Source: Candidatus Woesearchaeota archaeon (GTDB lineage: Archaea; Nanobdellota; Nanobdellia; Woesearchaeales; SKGA01). From it: a stretch of DNA of 43,595 bases. Location: assembly GCA_016926395.1 (NCBI GenBank), contig JAFGOT010000012.1:1-43595 (forward strand), read 5' to 3'. Both the position numbers and the translations under genes were made by a program. Shown piece by piece: positions 25,208 to 34,588 of this stretch; within the stretch, counting starts at the first letter, position 1; every line of letters starts with the position of its first letter. The notes under the pieces are model-generated. The model did not search any database and was not told where the DNA came from. It saw nothing but the letters and a program-made list of their open reading frames with translations.

Positions 25208-25417
25208 TTAAGATTTAGCCAAAGCCAAGTCAACATAATACTCAAGCTTTGAATCAGATAAATCAAGTAAAGAAATAAACTCATCTTTAATGGTTGTAAA
25301 TTCTTTTAAAATAGAAAGTAAATCTCGTCCAGGGTGAGAATTCATTAAATTCTCAAGTTTTCTTACTAAACGATTGTTATCAGTTTCTTCGTATTTTTTA
25401 ATTTCTGTAGACAACAA
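25208..25417 (-). CDS. Small helical protein with TTG start
   Basis: 69 residues, charged and helical. The TTG start is supported by a strong GAGGTGAT ribosome binding site just upstream; no ATG is available. It sits 36 bp upstream of uppS on the same strand and may be the first gene of that operon. Not recognised. Confidence 0.55.
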   Translation of the reverse strand: MLSTEIKKYEETDNNRLVRKLENLMNSHPGRDLLSILKEFTTIKDEFISLLDLSDSKLEYYVDLALAKS

Positions 25418-25640
25418 GTATCACCTCAACTAAAACAAACAGAAACAAATTTGCTTTAAAAATAAATCTATACTAGAGAATATAAAGCCCAAAATAAGAA
25501 TTAGAGATAAAAACAAGACAAATTAGCCTTCTTTAAGTGTTAAAAAAGATAAAATACGAACCCCCATGCAAAATCAAGTGGTCAAATTCAAATAAAAAAA
25601 GCCAAATAGAAGGGAAAACTAACCGAAATTTTCCATTATA

Positions 25641-25650
25641 TTTATAAATA
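25641..25650 (+). promoter_or_regulatory. TATA box for eS17-alba
   Basis: TTTATAAATA centred about 36 bp upstream of the eS17 ATG (25682), with purines before it as a possible BRE. The spacing predicts a leader of only a few bases, in keeping with the absence of a Shine-Dalgarno. The longer gap 25418-25640 holds no gene that I can see. Confidence 0.55.
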
Positions 25651-25681
25651 AAAAGACGATTCTAGAGTATAAGTGATTACT

Positions 25682-25885
25682 ATGGGACGAATCAAAACTA
25701 AATTAATCAAAGCGTTGACAAACACTGCATATGACCAACATAAAGAGGACTTCACTGTGGACTTCAAAGACAATAAAGAAGTTATCAACAAAACTACAGG
25801 CGGAGACATTTCTAAAAAACTTAGAAACACAATTGCTGGCTATGCTACTCGAATGAAAAAACGAGATATAAAGAATCAACTTTAA
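25682..25885 (+). CDS. rps17e: Ribosomal protein eS17
   Basis: 67 residues from the ATG at 25682 (an in-frame GTG nine bases earlier is unlikely). Part of the small subunit; archaeal and eukaryotic only. Starts MGRIKTKLIKAL, then DFTVDFKDNKEVI and the conserved end SKKLRNTIAGYATRMKK. Length fits the archaeal family. Followed 15 bp later by alba on the same strand. Confidence 0.93.
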   Translation: MGRIKTKLIKALTNTAYDQHKEDFTVDFKDNKEVINKTTGGDISKKLRNTIAGYATRMKKRDIKNQL

Positions 25886-25900
25886 TTTTGGTGAAACAAA

Positions 25901-26185
25901 ATGGAAGGAGCGGATAATTCTATTTTTGTAGGAACAAAACCATTCATGAACTACGTGACAGGCGTTGTTATTCAATTCACCACTAAAGATGCAAAAGAAG
26001 TTCTTGTTAAAGCAAGAGGAAAATTCATTTCCCGTGCTGTTGATGTTGCAGAAATCGCAGTTAAAAGATTTCTAAAAGATCAAATAAGAGTTCAAAGCAT
26101 CAATATTGATTCTGAAGAATTCGAGAATAAAGAAGGAAAAGACGTTCATGTCTCTACCATCGAAATTATTTTAGAGCGAATCTAA
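25901..26185 (+). CDS. alba: Alba chromatin protein
   Basis: 94 residues. DNA/RNA-binding protein of archaeal chromatin. IFVGTKPFMNYVTGVVIQF is the first strand-helix with the conserved K-P-x-M/V-N-Y, ARGKFISRAVDVAEIAVKRF the second helix, and the loop to STIEIILERI the closing strand. The position of the usual acetylatable Lys (K-P here) is kept. Upstream GGTGA gives a ribosome binding site. Co-transcribed with eS17. Confidence 0.94.
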   Translation: MEGADNSIFVGTKPFMNYVTGVVIQFTTKDAKEVLVKARGKFISRAVDVAEIAVKRFLKDQIRVQSINIDSEEFENKEGKDVHVSTIEIILERI

Positions 26186-26221
26186 AATTATTTTCTTTTT
26201 TCTTTTATTATAATTCTAAAG

Positions 26222-27097
26222 TTAATTAAAAATTATTACCTTAACAGAATCTTTTTTTGAAAGACCAATTCTTAATTCGTCGGTTTCATCAAGAGTATAA
26301 ACATGATCCTTGGAGTCAAAAGAAAGAATATATCCGGATCTTAAAGGTTTTAGAATAACCTCTTCATCACCATCAATAATCCCTGAAGTAAACTCTTGGT
26401 GACGTTGTATGTGAGTATCTCTAACTATAAAACCATAAATAGGAAGATCATTAGCAAAAGAAGTTCCACCAGCATTCTTATACCACGAAGTACTTCCCAT
26501 ACCGGTTGAAAAAACAATACCTGAACAACCCTTAAAAACTTCAATCTTCTTATCCCAATAAATTTCAAAACTAGAAGTCTTATAAGCTTCTAAAGCTCCA
26601 AAATAAATATCATTAGTTGCTAGATTTGGAAGTTCTTTACCATTAATTTTAGCATACAAACGTTTCCAAGTTTCAATAATATAATCATTATTTTTCAGTC
26701 TGAGAAGAGATTCTTTAAGATTGTTTTCTGTCGCACTTGTTAAAGCACCAATACTTCCGGCAGCAGGATCCAAATCAGCATCGGAATTAATTCCAAAAAG
26801 AAGACTCTTCTTAAAATATTGAGCAGCATTTAGAAAAGTTCCATCTCCACCAAGAGTTATTATTAAATCAAAATCATCATCAGAATAATTTTCCATATTA
26901 GAATCTGAAGTATAAGTGATAGGAAAATCTAATTCTTTACTTAAATCTTTAAACTTTTTCTCAAGACGTTTTTGTTTTTGATGAGAAACCTCAAGAGCAG
27001 TCCTTCTTTTTTCGTCAAATCGTTTGAAAACATCTTTTTTAGATTCATAGTGTTCATAGCTAGTTGTTTTGATTACACATAATATTTTTTCAAACAT
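26222..27097 (-). CDS. nadK: NAD kinase
   Basis: 291 residues. Makes NADP from NAD and ATP or polyphosphate. The GGDGT motif lies in LIITLGGDGTFLNAA (~84-98); TNDIYFG replaces the usual NE/D box, and CSGIVFSTGMGSTSWYKNAGG (~197-217) is the second conserved region. A charged ~60-residue N-terminal helical extension precedes the core. Convergent with alba, with a T-rich gap between. Confidence 0.92.
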   Translation of the reverse strand: MFEKILCVIKTTSYEHYESKKDVFKRFDEKRRTALEVSHQKQKRLEKKFKDLSKELDFPITYTSDSNMENYSDDDFDLIITLGGDGTFLNAAQYFKKSLLFGINSDADLDPAAGSIGALTSATENNLKESLLRLKNNDYIIETWKRLYAKINGKELPNLATNDIYFGALEAYKTSSFEIYWDKKIEVFKGCSGIVFSTGMGSTSWYKNAGGTSFANDLPIYGFIVRDTHIQRHQEFTSGIIDGDEEVILKPLRSGYILSFDSKDHVYTLDETDELRIGLSKKDSVKVIIFN

Positions 27098-27197
27098 AAT
27101 TCCACATCAAGTTCATTTTCAATACGTTAATGGTGATAAATAAATCACTAGCCATTTATAATAGTAAGGGAAAAGTGAGTATTTAGATTAATATTAA

Positions 27198-27407
27198 TCA
27201 CGCGAGAATTCGCTTCTTTTTAGAAGATGATTTGTTTAATTCTTTTCGTATTGCTTTTACCTCAGAAATTAATTCAGCCATTTGATCATTAACTTTTGAT
27301 TGTTTCCAATTAAGATATAAAACATAAATTTGAAATGCAAATGCAACAACATAAATTATAACCATCAAAACAAAACTTCCTTGAATTAATTCTGGAGTTA
27401 GAGCCAT
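27198..27407 (-). CDS. Small membrane protein coupled to AI-2E transporter
   Basis: 69 residues: one transmembrane helix (about 10-33) followed by a charged coiled-coil tail ending in KKKR. Its ATG overlaps the stop codon of the upstream transporter gene by one base (TAATG), so it is translated with it and may be an accessory subunit. No family recognised. Confidence 0.65.
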   Translation of the reverse strand: MALTPELIQGSFVLMVIIYVVAFAFQIYVLYLNWKQSKVNDQMAELISEVKAIRKELNKSSSKKKRILA

Positions 27408-28420
27408 TAGTAATCACCATATTCCTCTGCATATATTTGAATAATAAGAAGAGTGTAAGAGATAAGCAAAGGACCAATAAATAAACCTAAAAGTCCAAAA
27501 AGAGGAAGACCAATAAAAACACCAACTATAGTTACAAGAGGATGAATCTCACCAACTTTTTTCTGAATTATAGGACGCAGGAAACTATCAGAAATGTAAG
27601 AGAATACTCCCCAGATAATAAGACCAAGACCAGCACCATAACGATGATAAGAAAATATTTGAATTAAAGCAGCAGGAATCCAAATTATTGGAACACCAAG
27701 AACAGGAAGAAAAGAAACAACCAAAGCAATAAATCCCCAGAATATAGGACTATTTAGACCAAAAATCCAAAAACCAATACCAATGAAAACTCCTTGGAAT
27801 AAAGCAATCAAGCCACTTGCAACAACAGTTGCATAAGTTATATCTTTAAATTTTTTTACAAGTTTATCAGAATTCTTTTTACTAAAAGGAATGTATGGAC
27901 GAATAGATTCTTGAAAAGTTTCTTTTTGAACAAGCAAGAAAAATAATGTAAAATAAAATATTACTAAGTTTAGGAATACCTGAATAACGTTACCTGCTAA
28001 ATTAAATAACATATTACTAATCATCGAACTAGTTTTAGTAACTAATTCGTTTATTGAATTAGATAAGTCAACAGGAATAGAATACATTTGAGTAATTGAA
28101 GTTACCTTACCAACCCCATCAATAAGGGGTTGAGGATTAGAAATAATCTCTGTTACCTCCCCAACTAACAAAGATGAACCAATGAATAAAGGAATAAGAA
28201 CAACAAGAGTCGCGACGACCATAATAACACTCGCACTCATGCTTTTTGACCAACTGAATCTTTCTTGCAATTTAACATTTAAATTTTTGAATAGGAAAAA
28301 TATTAGAAAAGCACCAAAAAAAGCGTTAAAGAAAGGTTTTAGAGTCCAAAGCAAAAACACGACTAAAAATACAAGAAGAGCTGTTGCAAAATAGAATTTA
28401 AACCTATCATTTTGGGCCAT
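27407..28420 (-). CDS. AI-2E family transporter (TqsA/UPF0118)
   Basis: 337 residues with about eight hydrophobic segments. Two paired helices come first, a soluble domain over about 70-150, then the conserved C-terminal region: GLNSPIFWGFIALVVSFLPVLG, IIWGVFSYISDSFLRP, GEIHPLVTIVGVFIGLPLFGLLGLFIGPL, which is diagnostic. The family exports varied small molecules or Na+/H+ in exchange; the substrate is not predictable. It is transcribed 32 bp after cbf5 in the same direction and coupled to the small membrane protein downstream. Confidence 0.92.
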   Translation of the reverse strand: MAQNDRFKFYFATALLVFLVVFLLWTLKPFFNAFFGAFLIFFLFKNLNVKLQERFSWSKSMSASVIMVVATLVVLIPLFIGSSLLVGEVTEIISNPQPLIDGVGKVTSITQMYSIPVDLSNSINELVTKTSSMISNMLFNLAGNVIQVFLNLVIFYFTLFFLLVQKETFQESIRPYIPFSKKNSDKLVKKFKDITYATVVASGLIALFQGVFIGIGFWIFGLNSPIFWGFIALVVSFLPVLGVPIIWIPAALIQIFSYHRYGAGLGLIIWGVFSYISDSFLRPIIQKKVGEIHPLVTIVGVFIGLPLFGLLGLFIGPLLISYTLLIIQIYAEEYGDY

Positions 28421-28452
28421 AAAACAATTTTAAGAAAAGAACTTTATAAAGA

Positions 28453-29454
28453 TTACGAAGAAGAAACATTCATTTTAGGGTAAGTTCCAGGAGGCATAAA
28501 TACTTGAGTAGATTTAACAGCAACACCTTTCTTTAATGTAATCATGTCTTTTGAAATCATCAAAGCTTCACCAACACAAATTAGTTCTCCTTTTAGAGTA
28601 AGAATTGTAACTGGTTCTCCAACTTGAATATCAGACTCAACGTGAATAATACCCGGAACTTTAAGAGTAGCCCCATGAGAAATAGTGTCAACTGCCGCAT
28701 CAGAAACCCATACCTTCGGAAGATGATTTGTTGCAACTTCAACAGGTTTTACATATTCTCTAAGTTTGGTTTCATCACCAACAGTTTTGTAGTAATGAAA
28801 TGCATCAGTTAAGTCTTGCAGAGTAACAAGAGAAGTTGATTCATTAAAAGGTCCTGCTTTCGTACGTCTTAGCTCAGCCATATGAGCACCACTGTTTAGA
28901 GCAACACCGATGTCATGACAGAGTTTTCTAATATAAGTTCCTGCTTGACAACCAACAGTAAATAATACGTCTTGACCTTTAATTTCTAAAATATCAATAT
29001 AGTAAACTTTTCTATAACGAAATTGCCGTTTAACAGCGGATTTTACAGGAGGAAGTTGTTTAATTTTACCAACAAATTGATTTAGCATAACATCTCTAAT
29101 TTTTTCTTCAGGAAATTCATCATGAACGTGCATTAAGCAAACATACTCTTTTCCAGCAGTAAGAAGAGATTGAACAACACGAGTTCCTCTACCAATTGCG
29201 ACAGGAAGAACACCAGTTACTTTAGGATCTAAAGTTCCTGAATGACCAGACTTATCTATACCAAGAATTTTCTGAACATAAGCTGAAACTTGATGACTTG
29301 TAGGGCCAGAAGGTTTGTCAATGTTTACAACGCCAAAATCTAATAACTCACTAATTGGACGTTTGAAGGGATCACAACCATACTTATCAGAAGTAGAAGC
29401 TTCTTGTTTAGTCAATTTTGTTCGCACAATTCGCTCAAAAGGTAAGTCTCCCAT
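28453..29454 (-). CDS. cbf5: Cbf5, tRNA/rRNA pseudouridine synthase
   Basis: 333 residues. Catalytic subunit of box H/ACA ribonucleoproteins and tRNA U55 synthase. The TruB core includes VVNIDKPSGPTSHQV (~43-57), the catalytic Asp in HSGTLDPKVTG (~72-82), VCLMHVH and GTYIRKLCHDIG. A C-terminal PUA domain spans about 240-320. The N-terminal LPFERIV extension is typical of archaeal Cbf5 and supports the ATG at 29454. Nop10, Gar1 and L7Ae are not in the window. Confidence 0.96.
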   Translation of the reverse strand: MGDLPFERIVRTKLTKQEASTSDKYGCDPFKRPISELLDFGVVNIDKPSGPTSHQVSAYVQKILGIDKSGHSGTLDPKVTGVLPVAIGRGTRVVQSLLTAGKEYVCLMHVHDEFPEEKIRDVMLNQFVGKIKQLPPVKSAVKRQFRYRKVYYIDILEIKGQDVLFTVGCQAGTYIRKLCHDIGVALNSGAHMAELRRTKAGPFNESTSLVTLQDLTDAFHYYKTVGDETKLREYVKPVEVATNHLPKVWVSDAAVDTISHGATLKVPGIIHVESDIQVGEPVTILTLKGELICVGEALMISKDMITLKKGVAVKSTQVFMPPGTYPKMNVSSS

Positions 29455-29496
29455 AGAAAGTAAAAATGAACAACCCTTTTTAAATGTTTTATTTAA

Positions 29497-30204
29497 TTAA
29501 GGTTTAATTGCAATTGTGCTTGGAGCCCTCCGCCCCACGCTTGGGCCGTCTTTAACACTAAATCCAGCAGACCTTAAATTATCACGAACAATCCTAGCAC
29601 AAGAATAAGTTGAAAGAAAACCTCCAGGCATTAACACATTAAAAACAGATGAAAAAAATTCAACACTCCAAAGATGAGGATTCTTTTGAGGAGAGAAAGG
29701 ATCAAAGAAAACAACATCTAGCGTATCATCAGCCAATCTGGGCAGACAAGTTAGAACATCACCAACATAAAGAGTTATCGTTAATGTATCATTTGAAAAA
29801 ACATGGATATTAAAATCCCCATTTTCTTCAACTAAAGAATCTTTAGAAACTAATTTTGAAATTGCATCATGAGCAAAAGAGTAGGAATTATCTAGAGCTA
29901 GTTTTGGAATCTCATCTAAAATAGCATAATCATTTTCAAAAGCAAATATTTGAATGTGACAATCAGGATTTACTTTTTTTATTTCAGTTATAGCAACAAG
30001 AGAATTGTAACCAAGACCAAAACAAACATCTCCAATAACAACATCAGAAGTTTCTTTTGAGATTTCAACTATACCTGTAGGAATAACATGTTTTCTTAGA
30101 GCTTCATCAAGAGCACCTGATTTAGAGTGGTATGTTTCATCAACAGAATCATTATGAAAAGTAACCGAACCATCATCAGTAATAACTTTTGAAATTTTAG
30201 CCAT
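29497..30204 (-). CDS. MnmC-like SAM-dependent methyltransferase
   Basis: 235 residues from the ATG at 30204; an open frame extends 13 codons further with a hydrophobic lead that belongs to the upstream gene's context. The start VITDDGSVTFHND...ETYHSKSGALDEA is typical of the MnmC methyltransferase-like (DUF752) family. GDVCFGLGYNSLVA is the SAM loop, DVVFFDPFSPQKNPHLW the D-x-x-x-D-P-F-S-P catalytic motif and GGFLSTYSCARIVRDNL the next strand. The archaeal role is probably methylation of a tRNA wobble uridine or related aminomethyl group; the substrate is inferred. Confidence 0.88.
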   Translation of the reverse strand: MAKISKVITDDGSVTFHNDSVDETYHSKSGALDEALRKHVIPTGIVEISKETSDVVIGDVCFGLGYNSLVAITEIKKVNPDCHIQIFAFENDYAILDEIPKLALDNSYSFAHDAISKLVSKDSLVEENGDFNIHVFSNDTLTITLYVGDVLTCLPRLADDTLDVVFFDPFSPQKNPHLWSVEFFSSVFNVLMPGGFLSTYSCARIVRDNLRSAGFSVKDGPSVGRRAPSTIAIKP

Positions 30205-30243
30205 AAGGATTAAAAGAAATAAGAAGAATATAAAATTAATCAT

Positions 30244-30822
30244 TTAGTTTATCAAATGCATAAAAATTTCTGAAACAATATAAGAAACGCAAGCAAGTAA
30301 TAAGAAGAAGGCATACGAAGCAAAAAGACGTGAAAGTATTTCATCATGAGTGTGGTGTCGACCTCTATGTTTATGATGAGCAACATGTAAAGAAGAATCT
30401 TTCTTAGTACTTTTCTTGGATCCTTTTTTGGTAGAAGGAATCGTATGAAGAACATAGAAAAGTGCTCCAGAAAATACTCCAAAGGCAAATAATATCAAAG
30501 TAACATAATAATGGGCCACAGCAACTAAAGAAGTTAAAGGAAACAAAACAGCAAACACAGAATAATCAAGTATGTTTACATTTTGCCTGTGCCAAAACAA
30601 TCTAAAAAAAGCAAATGTAAGAATAAGCAATGCAGAAACTATAAAGAATGGAAAATAAGAATAAAGAACAAAAAACAATAAGACCAGAGAAATCATTTGA
30701 ACTAAAGGAAAATACTTCTTAATAGTATGAACTTCTTCAGGTGCCGAATTAGCTAAATAGGATCCAACTACAACTCCTGAAAGTGCAATCAAAGCAGATA
30801 AAGTATAAGTAATAAAGTCCAT
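30244..30822 (-). CDS. Polytopic membrane protein with His-rich loop
   Basis: 192 residues, about six transmembrane helices (near 5-24, 38-60, 63-82, 88-106, 108-128, 168-189). A cytoplasmic or external loop between the last two is strongly basic and His-rich (HVAHHKHRGRHHTHDE, about 144-159), suggesting metal binding. It is 9 bp after the pilin-like gene on the same strand, so could assist it. Not assigned to a family; some resemblance to small ZIP-like or metal transport proteins is only from the His-rich loop. Confidence 0.7.
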   Translation of the reverse strand: MDFITYTLSALIALSGVVVGSYLANSAPEEVHTIKKYFPLVQMISLVLLFFVLYSYFPFFIVSALLILTFAFFRLFWHRQNVNILDYSVFAVLFPLTSLVAVAHYYVTLILFAFGVFSGALFYVLHTIPSTKKGSKKSTKKDSSLHVAHHKHRGRHHTHDEILSRLFASYAFFLLLACVSYIVSEIFMHLIN

Positions 30823-30831
30823 CTATTAACC

Positions 30832-31287
30832 TCAAGTAAATTGATGATTACATGCAATGTTTTCACTCAATTCGAATTCAGGACTTCCAACACCAGCGTA
30901 TTGATTACCAGTACCATCATCGAAAGGTACAATTCTTTCTACACCATTTTCATCAACTACAACCATGTAGACACAAAAATCCCCTTGTATTCCCATATCA
31001 GAACGAATAGATTCATAACTAAAGTCAGGCAATTCTTGTAATTTTTCTTCAATAATATTACCTTGTTCAATAAAACAGTAAGGACTAGATTCTGCTGCAT
31101 CACAAACTAATTTTGTACTAACAGCTTTTGCGTAGTCTTGTTGTTCTTGCGCCCCCGTATTAGTATTTCTGTTTGCAAGGAATGCATAGAAAACTGCAAC
31201 TACAACGATGAAAAGAATAACTGCAATGACCAAGTCAAAAGACCAGGTCTGACCTCTTTTTTTTAACACGAATATAACACCTAACAT
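30832..31287 (-). CDS. Pilin-like secreted protein (class III signal peptide)
   Basis: About 151 residues from the ATG at 31287; further in-frame upstream codons exist to 31329 but a TTTAAAAAC box about 26 bp before this ATG favours it. The N-terminus is basic with KKRGQ then a single hydrophobic helix (WSFDLVIAVILFIVVVAVFYAF), the pattern of archaeal prepilin-like proteins cut before Q. The mature domain is acidic with four cysteines. Probably part of a surface pilus or secretion machine. Confidence 0.7.
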   Translation of the reverse strand: MLGVIFVLKKRGQTWSFDLVIAVILFIVVVAVFYAFLANRNTNTGAQEQQDYAKAVSTKLVCDAAESSPYCFIEQGNIIEEKLQELPDFSYESIRSDMGIQGDFCVYMVVVDENGVERIVPFDDGTGNQYAGVGSPEFELSENIACNHQFT

Positions 31288-31502
31288 GTTTTTAAGCAAA
31301 GTTGTTTTTAAACATTGCGAAAATAACACGCAATAAAATCACAATAAAAAAATAAAAATAACAAACAAAAAAAGAATTTTAGAAAACTACGAAAGAATGA
31401 TTAAATCAAAAAGTCACGAATTTATTTATAATAATTTAGCAACCTTTATAAATAAAAACCCTTAAAAAAGCAAAAGTTTATAAATAAGTTCTCACCTGGT
31501 TG

Positions 31503-31515
31503 TTTATATATTATA
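31503..31515 (+). promoter_or_regulatory. TATA box for the TFB gene
   Basis: TTTATATATTATA lies ~45-55 bp upstream of the TFB ATG; a transcript starting ~25 bp downstream would keep the AGAGGGGGGA ribosome binding site (31541-31550). Other TATA-like words occur at 31445-31454 and 31477-31486, and the 31290-31500 gap otherwise holds only AT-rich promoter-like sequence. Confidence 0.45.
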
Positions 31516-31557
31516 GAACGCACGTTGGCGCGCTTCTACAAGAGGGGGGAAGAAGAT

Positions 31558-32484
31558 ATGCCATCTTTTATCAAACGTTGTCCAGAATGTGGTAGTTTGG
31601 ATCTTTCTTATAACAAAGAAAAAGGAGAAATCACTTGCCGGAATTGTGGACTTGTAATCGAAGAAAAAATGGTCGATTTCGACCAAGAATGGAGAGAATT
31701 TGATAGCGAAGCTGCTGCTCGAAAAAGACGAACAGGAGCTCCAATGACTTACACTCAATTTGATCAAGGTTTAGGTACTGACGTTGGTCGTAAGGCAGAC
31801 CTATACAAATTCGGTGGAAAAACTAAAAATAAATTCTTTAGGCTACGAAAATGGCAACAAAGAATTTCAACAGCTATTGAAAGAAACCTAAAATTAGCAC
31901 TTTCTGAATTAAAAAGAGTATCAAGTTACTTAAGACTACCAGGTTCTGTTGAAGAAGAAGCTAGTAGAATTTATACACTGGCAGTTCAAAAAGGATTGGT
32001 TCGTGGACGAAGTATGGAAAGCGTTGTTGCAGGAGCACTATATGCTGCTTGTCGACGACACGATGTTCCAAGAACACTTGACGAATTGTCTGAAGCTAGT
32101 GGAATTGAGAAAAAAGAAATTGGTCGAACATACCGTTTCATAACTCGAGAACTAGGAATCAAAATCCTACCAAGTAATCCAGCCGATTATATTGCAAGAT
32201 TTGCAAGCGCATTAAAGCTAAGTGCAGAAACACAAAGTAAAAGCGTAGAAATAATTGAGCAAGCACAATCAGTAGAGTTAACAAGTGGCCGTGGTCCAAC
32301 AGGAATCGCAGCAGCAGCACTTTACGTAGCAGCTTTGATTAATGGTGAAAAACGAACACAAAGAGAAGTAGCAGATGTTGCAGGCGTAACAGAAGTTACA
32401 ATCAGAAATCGTTACAAAGAACTTCTTGAAAAACTTGAACTTGAAAAAGAAATTAAGAAGATCAAAAAAAAGAAACGTGATTAG
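31558..32484 (+). CDS. tfb: Transcription initiation factor TFB
   Basis: 308 residues. Bridges TBP and RNA polymerase at archaeal promoters. N-terminal zinc ribbon CPEC...CRNC (residues 8-29), B-finger/linker with EWREFD, then two cyclin-like repeats (about 110-200 and 205-295) with LPGSVEEEASRIY, SVVAGALYAACRRHDVPRTL, GPTGIAAAALYVAAL and VAGVTEVTIRNRYKEL. The ATG at 31558 is preferred over an upstream TTG because AGAGGGGGGAAGAAG lies 5-15 bp before it. Confidence 0.97.
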   Translation: MPSFIKRCPECGSLDLSYNKEKGEITCRNCGLVIEEKMVDFDQEWREFDSEAAARKRRTGAPMTYTQFDQGLGTDVGRKADLYKFGGKTKNKFFRLRKWQQRISTAIERNLKLALSELKRVSSYLRLPGSVEEEASRIYTLAVQKGLVRGRSMESVVAGALYAACRRHDVPRTLDELSEASGIEKKEIGRTYRFITRELGIKILPSNPADYIARFASALKLSAETQSKSVEIIEQAQSVELTSGRGPTGIAAAALYVAALINGEKRTQREVADVAGVTEVTIRNRYKELLEKLELEKEIKKIKKKKRD

Positions 32485-32620
32485 TTTCTTTTAATTTTTC
32501 ATTTTGTTTTTCTAATTCTAAATAACTAACACTTCAAAATATATATTTGAACTCTCAAAAAGATTTATAATCTAAATTAAGATTCTATCAAATTACAGAA
32601 ATTTAAGCGATAGTGAAATA

Positions 32621-32953
32621 ATGTTTAATGGATATAAATCAAGAGTTAGCTATCAAGGACCGCATTACCTTGATGAACTGGTGGAAGCTGCAAACAAAGG
32701 AGATTTCCAAGGAGATGTTGATGACCTAAGAATTAGCGCCGACAGTCCATACGTAGTTAACAGCAGTGGCCTTAACACGTGTTATAGTGCAATAATTGGT
32801 GCAGTAAATCAGATCAGTGGTCAAGTAACTCTTGTCGATGAATCATACTTAACAATAACAGATATTGATGGACAACTAAAAGAAGAATATCCAGAATTAT
32901 TTCCTGATTCTCAAAAAATACAAGACAATAAATTTATAAAAAAAGAATTCTAA
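32621..32953 (+). CDS. Hypothetical 110-aa protein
   Basis: 110 residues, acidic, soluble, with no recognisable motif. It contains several beta strands (QVTLVDESYLTITDID). Probably co-transcribed with the antiporter gene that starts 10 bp after its stop. A purine-rich or AT-rich region precedes the ATG without a clear Shine-Dalgarno. Confidence 0.6.
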   Translation: MFNGYKSRVSYQGPHYLDELVEAANKGDFQGDVDDLRISADSPYVVNSSGLNTCYSAIIGAVNQISGQVTLVDESYLTITDIDGQLKEEYPELFPDSQKIQDNKFIKKEF

Positions 32954-32963
32954 GTTTAAACCA

Positions 32964-33950
32964 ATGTCAGCGATTTTAGCTCTTGGAATAATAATCTTTT
33001 GCAGCATCATAATATGGAAAGTTGGAGATAGATTTGCAAGTGCATCATCAAACATAGGAGATTATCTAAAACTACCAAGAAGCGTAAAAGGAGCAACATT
33101 TGATGCAATAGCAAGTTCTTTTCCAGAATTAATGGTGGCTGTTTTCTCAGTAATTTCATTTCATCAATTTGAAGTTGGAATTGGAACAATAGCAGGAAGC
33201 GCTTTGTTTAATTTATTAGTAATTCCAGGAATAGCAGTACTAGTTGCACCTAAAGCGTTCAAAGTAAGTCAAGAAATATTTAATCGAGATGCATTATTTT
33301 ATCTTATTGCAGTGTTTGCATTAGTAACAGCATTAGTATCAACAAAAATGTGGGGCCTTTCAATTCCATTAATATTTATTTTAATATACATCTGGTATCT
33401 AAAGGACATAATTAAAGATACTAAAGCACACAGAAATAAAAAACAAATCAAAACAATTGAAGAAAAAATAAGCAAAGAAATCCACCTAGGTAAAAACATA
33501 ATAGTAGCAATAGTAACGATGATAATTATGGGCTTTGCAACTTATTTCTTAACCGAACAAGCAATTGTTTTTTCACAAGCAGTGGGAATCCATCCAATAA
33601 TAATATCCTTTACAATAATTGCAGCAGCAACATCCATACCCGATACAGTGGTAAGTGTTGTTAATGCAAGAAAAGGCGACATTGATGATGCAACGAGCAA
33701 CGTGTTTGGATCAAATATATTTGATATTTTAGTTGGACTTTCAATCCCGCTACTAATTGCTTATTTTTACAGCGGACCAATCAGAATTGATTTTGCACAC
33801 ATGGAAATAATTTTTGGATTATTTGGAGCAACAATAATATCACTTTATTTCTTAAGAAATTATTTACTTGAGAAAAGAGACGGAATAGTTCTTCTTTTAA
33901 TGTATTTGTTATTTATTGTTTATGTGGTCGGATTAACACTCATACCTTAA
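32964..33950 (+). CDS. Ca2+/cation antiporter (CaCA family, YrbG-like)
   Basis: 328 residues with about ten transmembrane helices in two inverted halves. The alpha-1 repeat holds ATFDAIASSFPELMVAV and GIGTIAGSALFNLLV; the alpha-2 repeat ATSIPDTVVSVVNARKGDID and NVFGSNIFDILVG. These acidic residues bind Ca2+/Na+. A soluble loop rich in Lys (about 150-172) separates the halves. Exchanges a divalent cation for Na+ or H+ across the membrane. Stop codon overlaps the convergent kinase gene by 4 bp. Confidence 0.93.
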   Translation: MSAILALGIIIFCSIIIWKVGDRFASASSNIGDYLKLPRSVKGATFDAIASSFPELMVAVFSVISFHQFEVGIGTIAGSALFNLLVIPGIAVLVAPKAFKVSQEIFNRDALFYLIAVFALVTALVSTKMWGLSIPLIFILIYIWYLKDIIKDTKAHRNKKQIKTIEEKISKEIHLGKNIIVAIVTMIIMGFATYFLTEQAIVFSQAVGIHPIIISFTIIAAATSIPDTVVSVVNARKGDIDDATSNVFGSNIFDILVGLSIPLLIAYFYSGPIRIDFAHMEIIFGLFGATIISLYFLRNYLLEKRDGIVLLLMYLLFIVYVVGLTLIP

Positions 33951-34588
33951 ATATACGAAATAATATCTATAACTTCTTTATTCTTAGAATAAGATTGAAT
34001 AATATTCTTGAACTTATCAACATCTAGTAAAATGTTTTTTTCTTGAAGAATTGGAAGAATATTTCCACCTGTTAAATATTGTGCAAACTGAGTGATGTTT
34101 TGAGGCTTAGGATTAAATCTAGCACGTTCAAAATCAATCATAACAGGAATTAAATCTTTTTTTACAATGATATGTTTGTAAGGATTTGTCATCTCAGACT
34201 TATTTATTCCTGCTTTGTCAAGAGAAAATAATTGATGAAACAAAACCGATAACATTCCAAGAGTTTCTTCTTTAGTTGAATTTAGCAGCCACTCATCAAT
34301 ACGCAACCCTTCGATGTATTCCATAACAACAAAATGTTCGCTAAACTCAATAATTTTTGGACCAACACCTAATTTATTAACCTCTCCAAGATATTTGGCT
34401 TCCATAAGAATTGCATTTCTAGCTTTAGATTCAGGTCGACATAATTTTATTGCAACATCCAAGTCATTTTTTTTAGCTTTAAGAACAATCCCTCGTTTCC
34501 CAAAAGAAAGAACAGAAACTTCTTGATAAGAGTCAGGCAATAACTTAGTGTAAGAATTAATATCAATACTTTCTTTGTATTCAGTCAT
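33947..34588 (-). CDS. Predicted Ser/Thr protein kinase (COG2112-like)
   Basis: 213 residues. Small atypical kinase: VAIKLC with K48, helix C glutamate E63 in MEAKYL, hinge VVMEYIEGLRIDEWL, and IDFERARF replacing DFG (D152). The catalytic loop lacks the canonical HRD, having NKSEMTNPYKHIIV, which fits the archaeal RIO/Bud32-related group. Its ATG overlaps the stop of the methylase gene (ATGA), so the two are an operon, a pairing suggesting translation-related functions. Confidence 0.82.
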   Translation of the reverse strand: MTEYKESIDINSYTKLLPDSYQEVSVLSFGKRGIVLKAKKNDLDVAIKLCRPESKARNAILMEAKYLGEVNKLGVGPKIIEFSEHFVVMEYIEGLRIDEWLLNSTKEETLGMLSVLFHQLFSLDKAGINKSEMTNPYKHIIVKKDLIPVMIDFERARFNPKPQNITQFAQYLTGGNILPILQEKNILLDVDKFKNIIQSYSKNKEVIDIISYI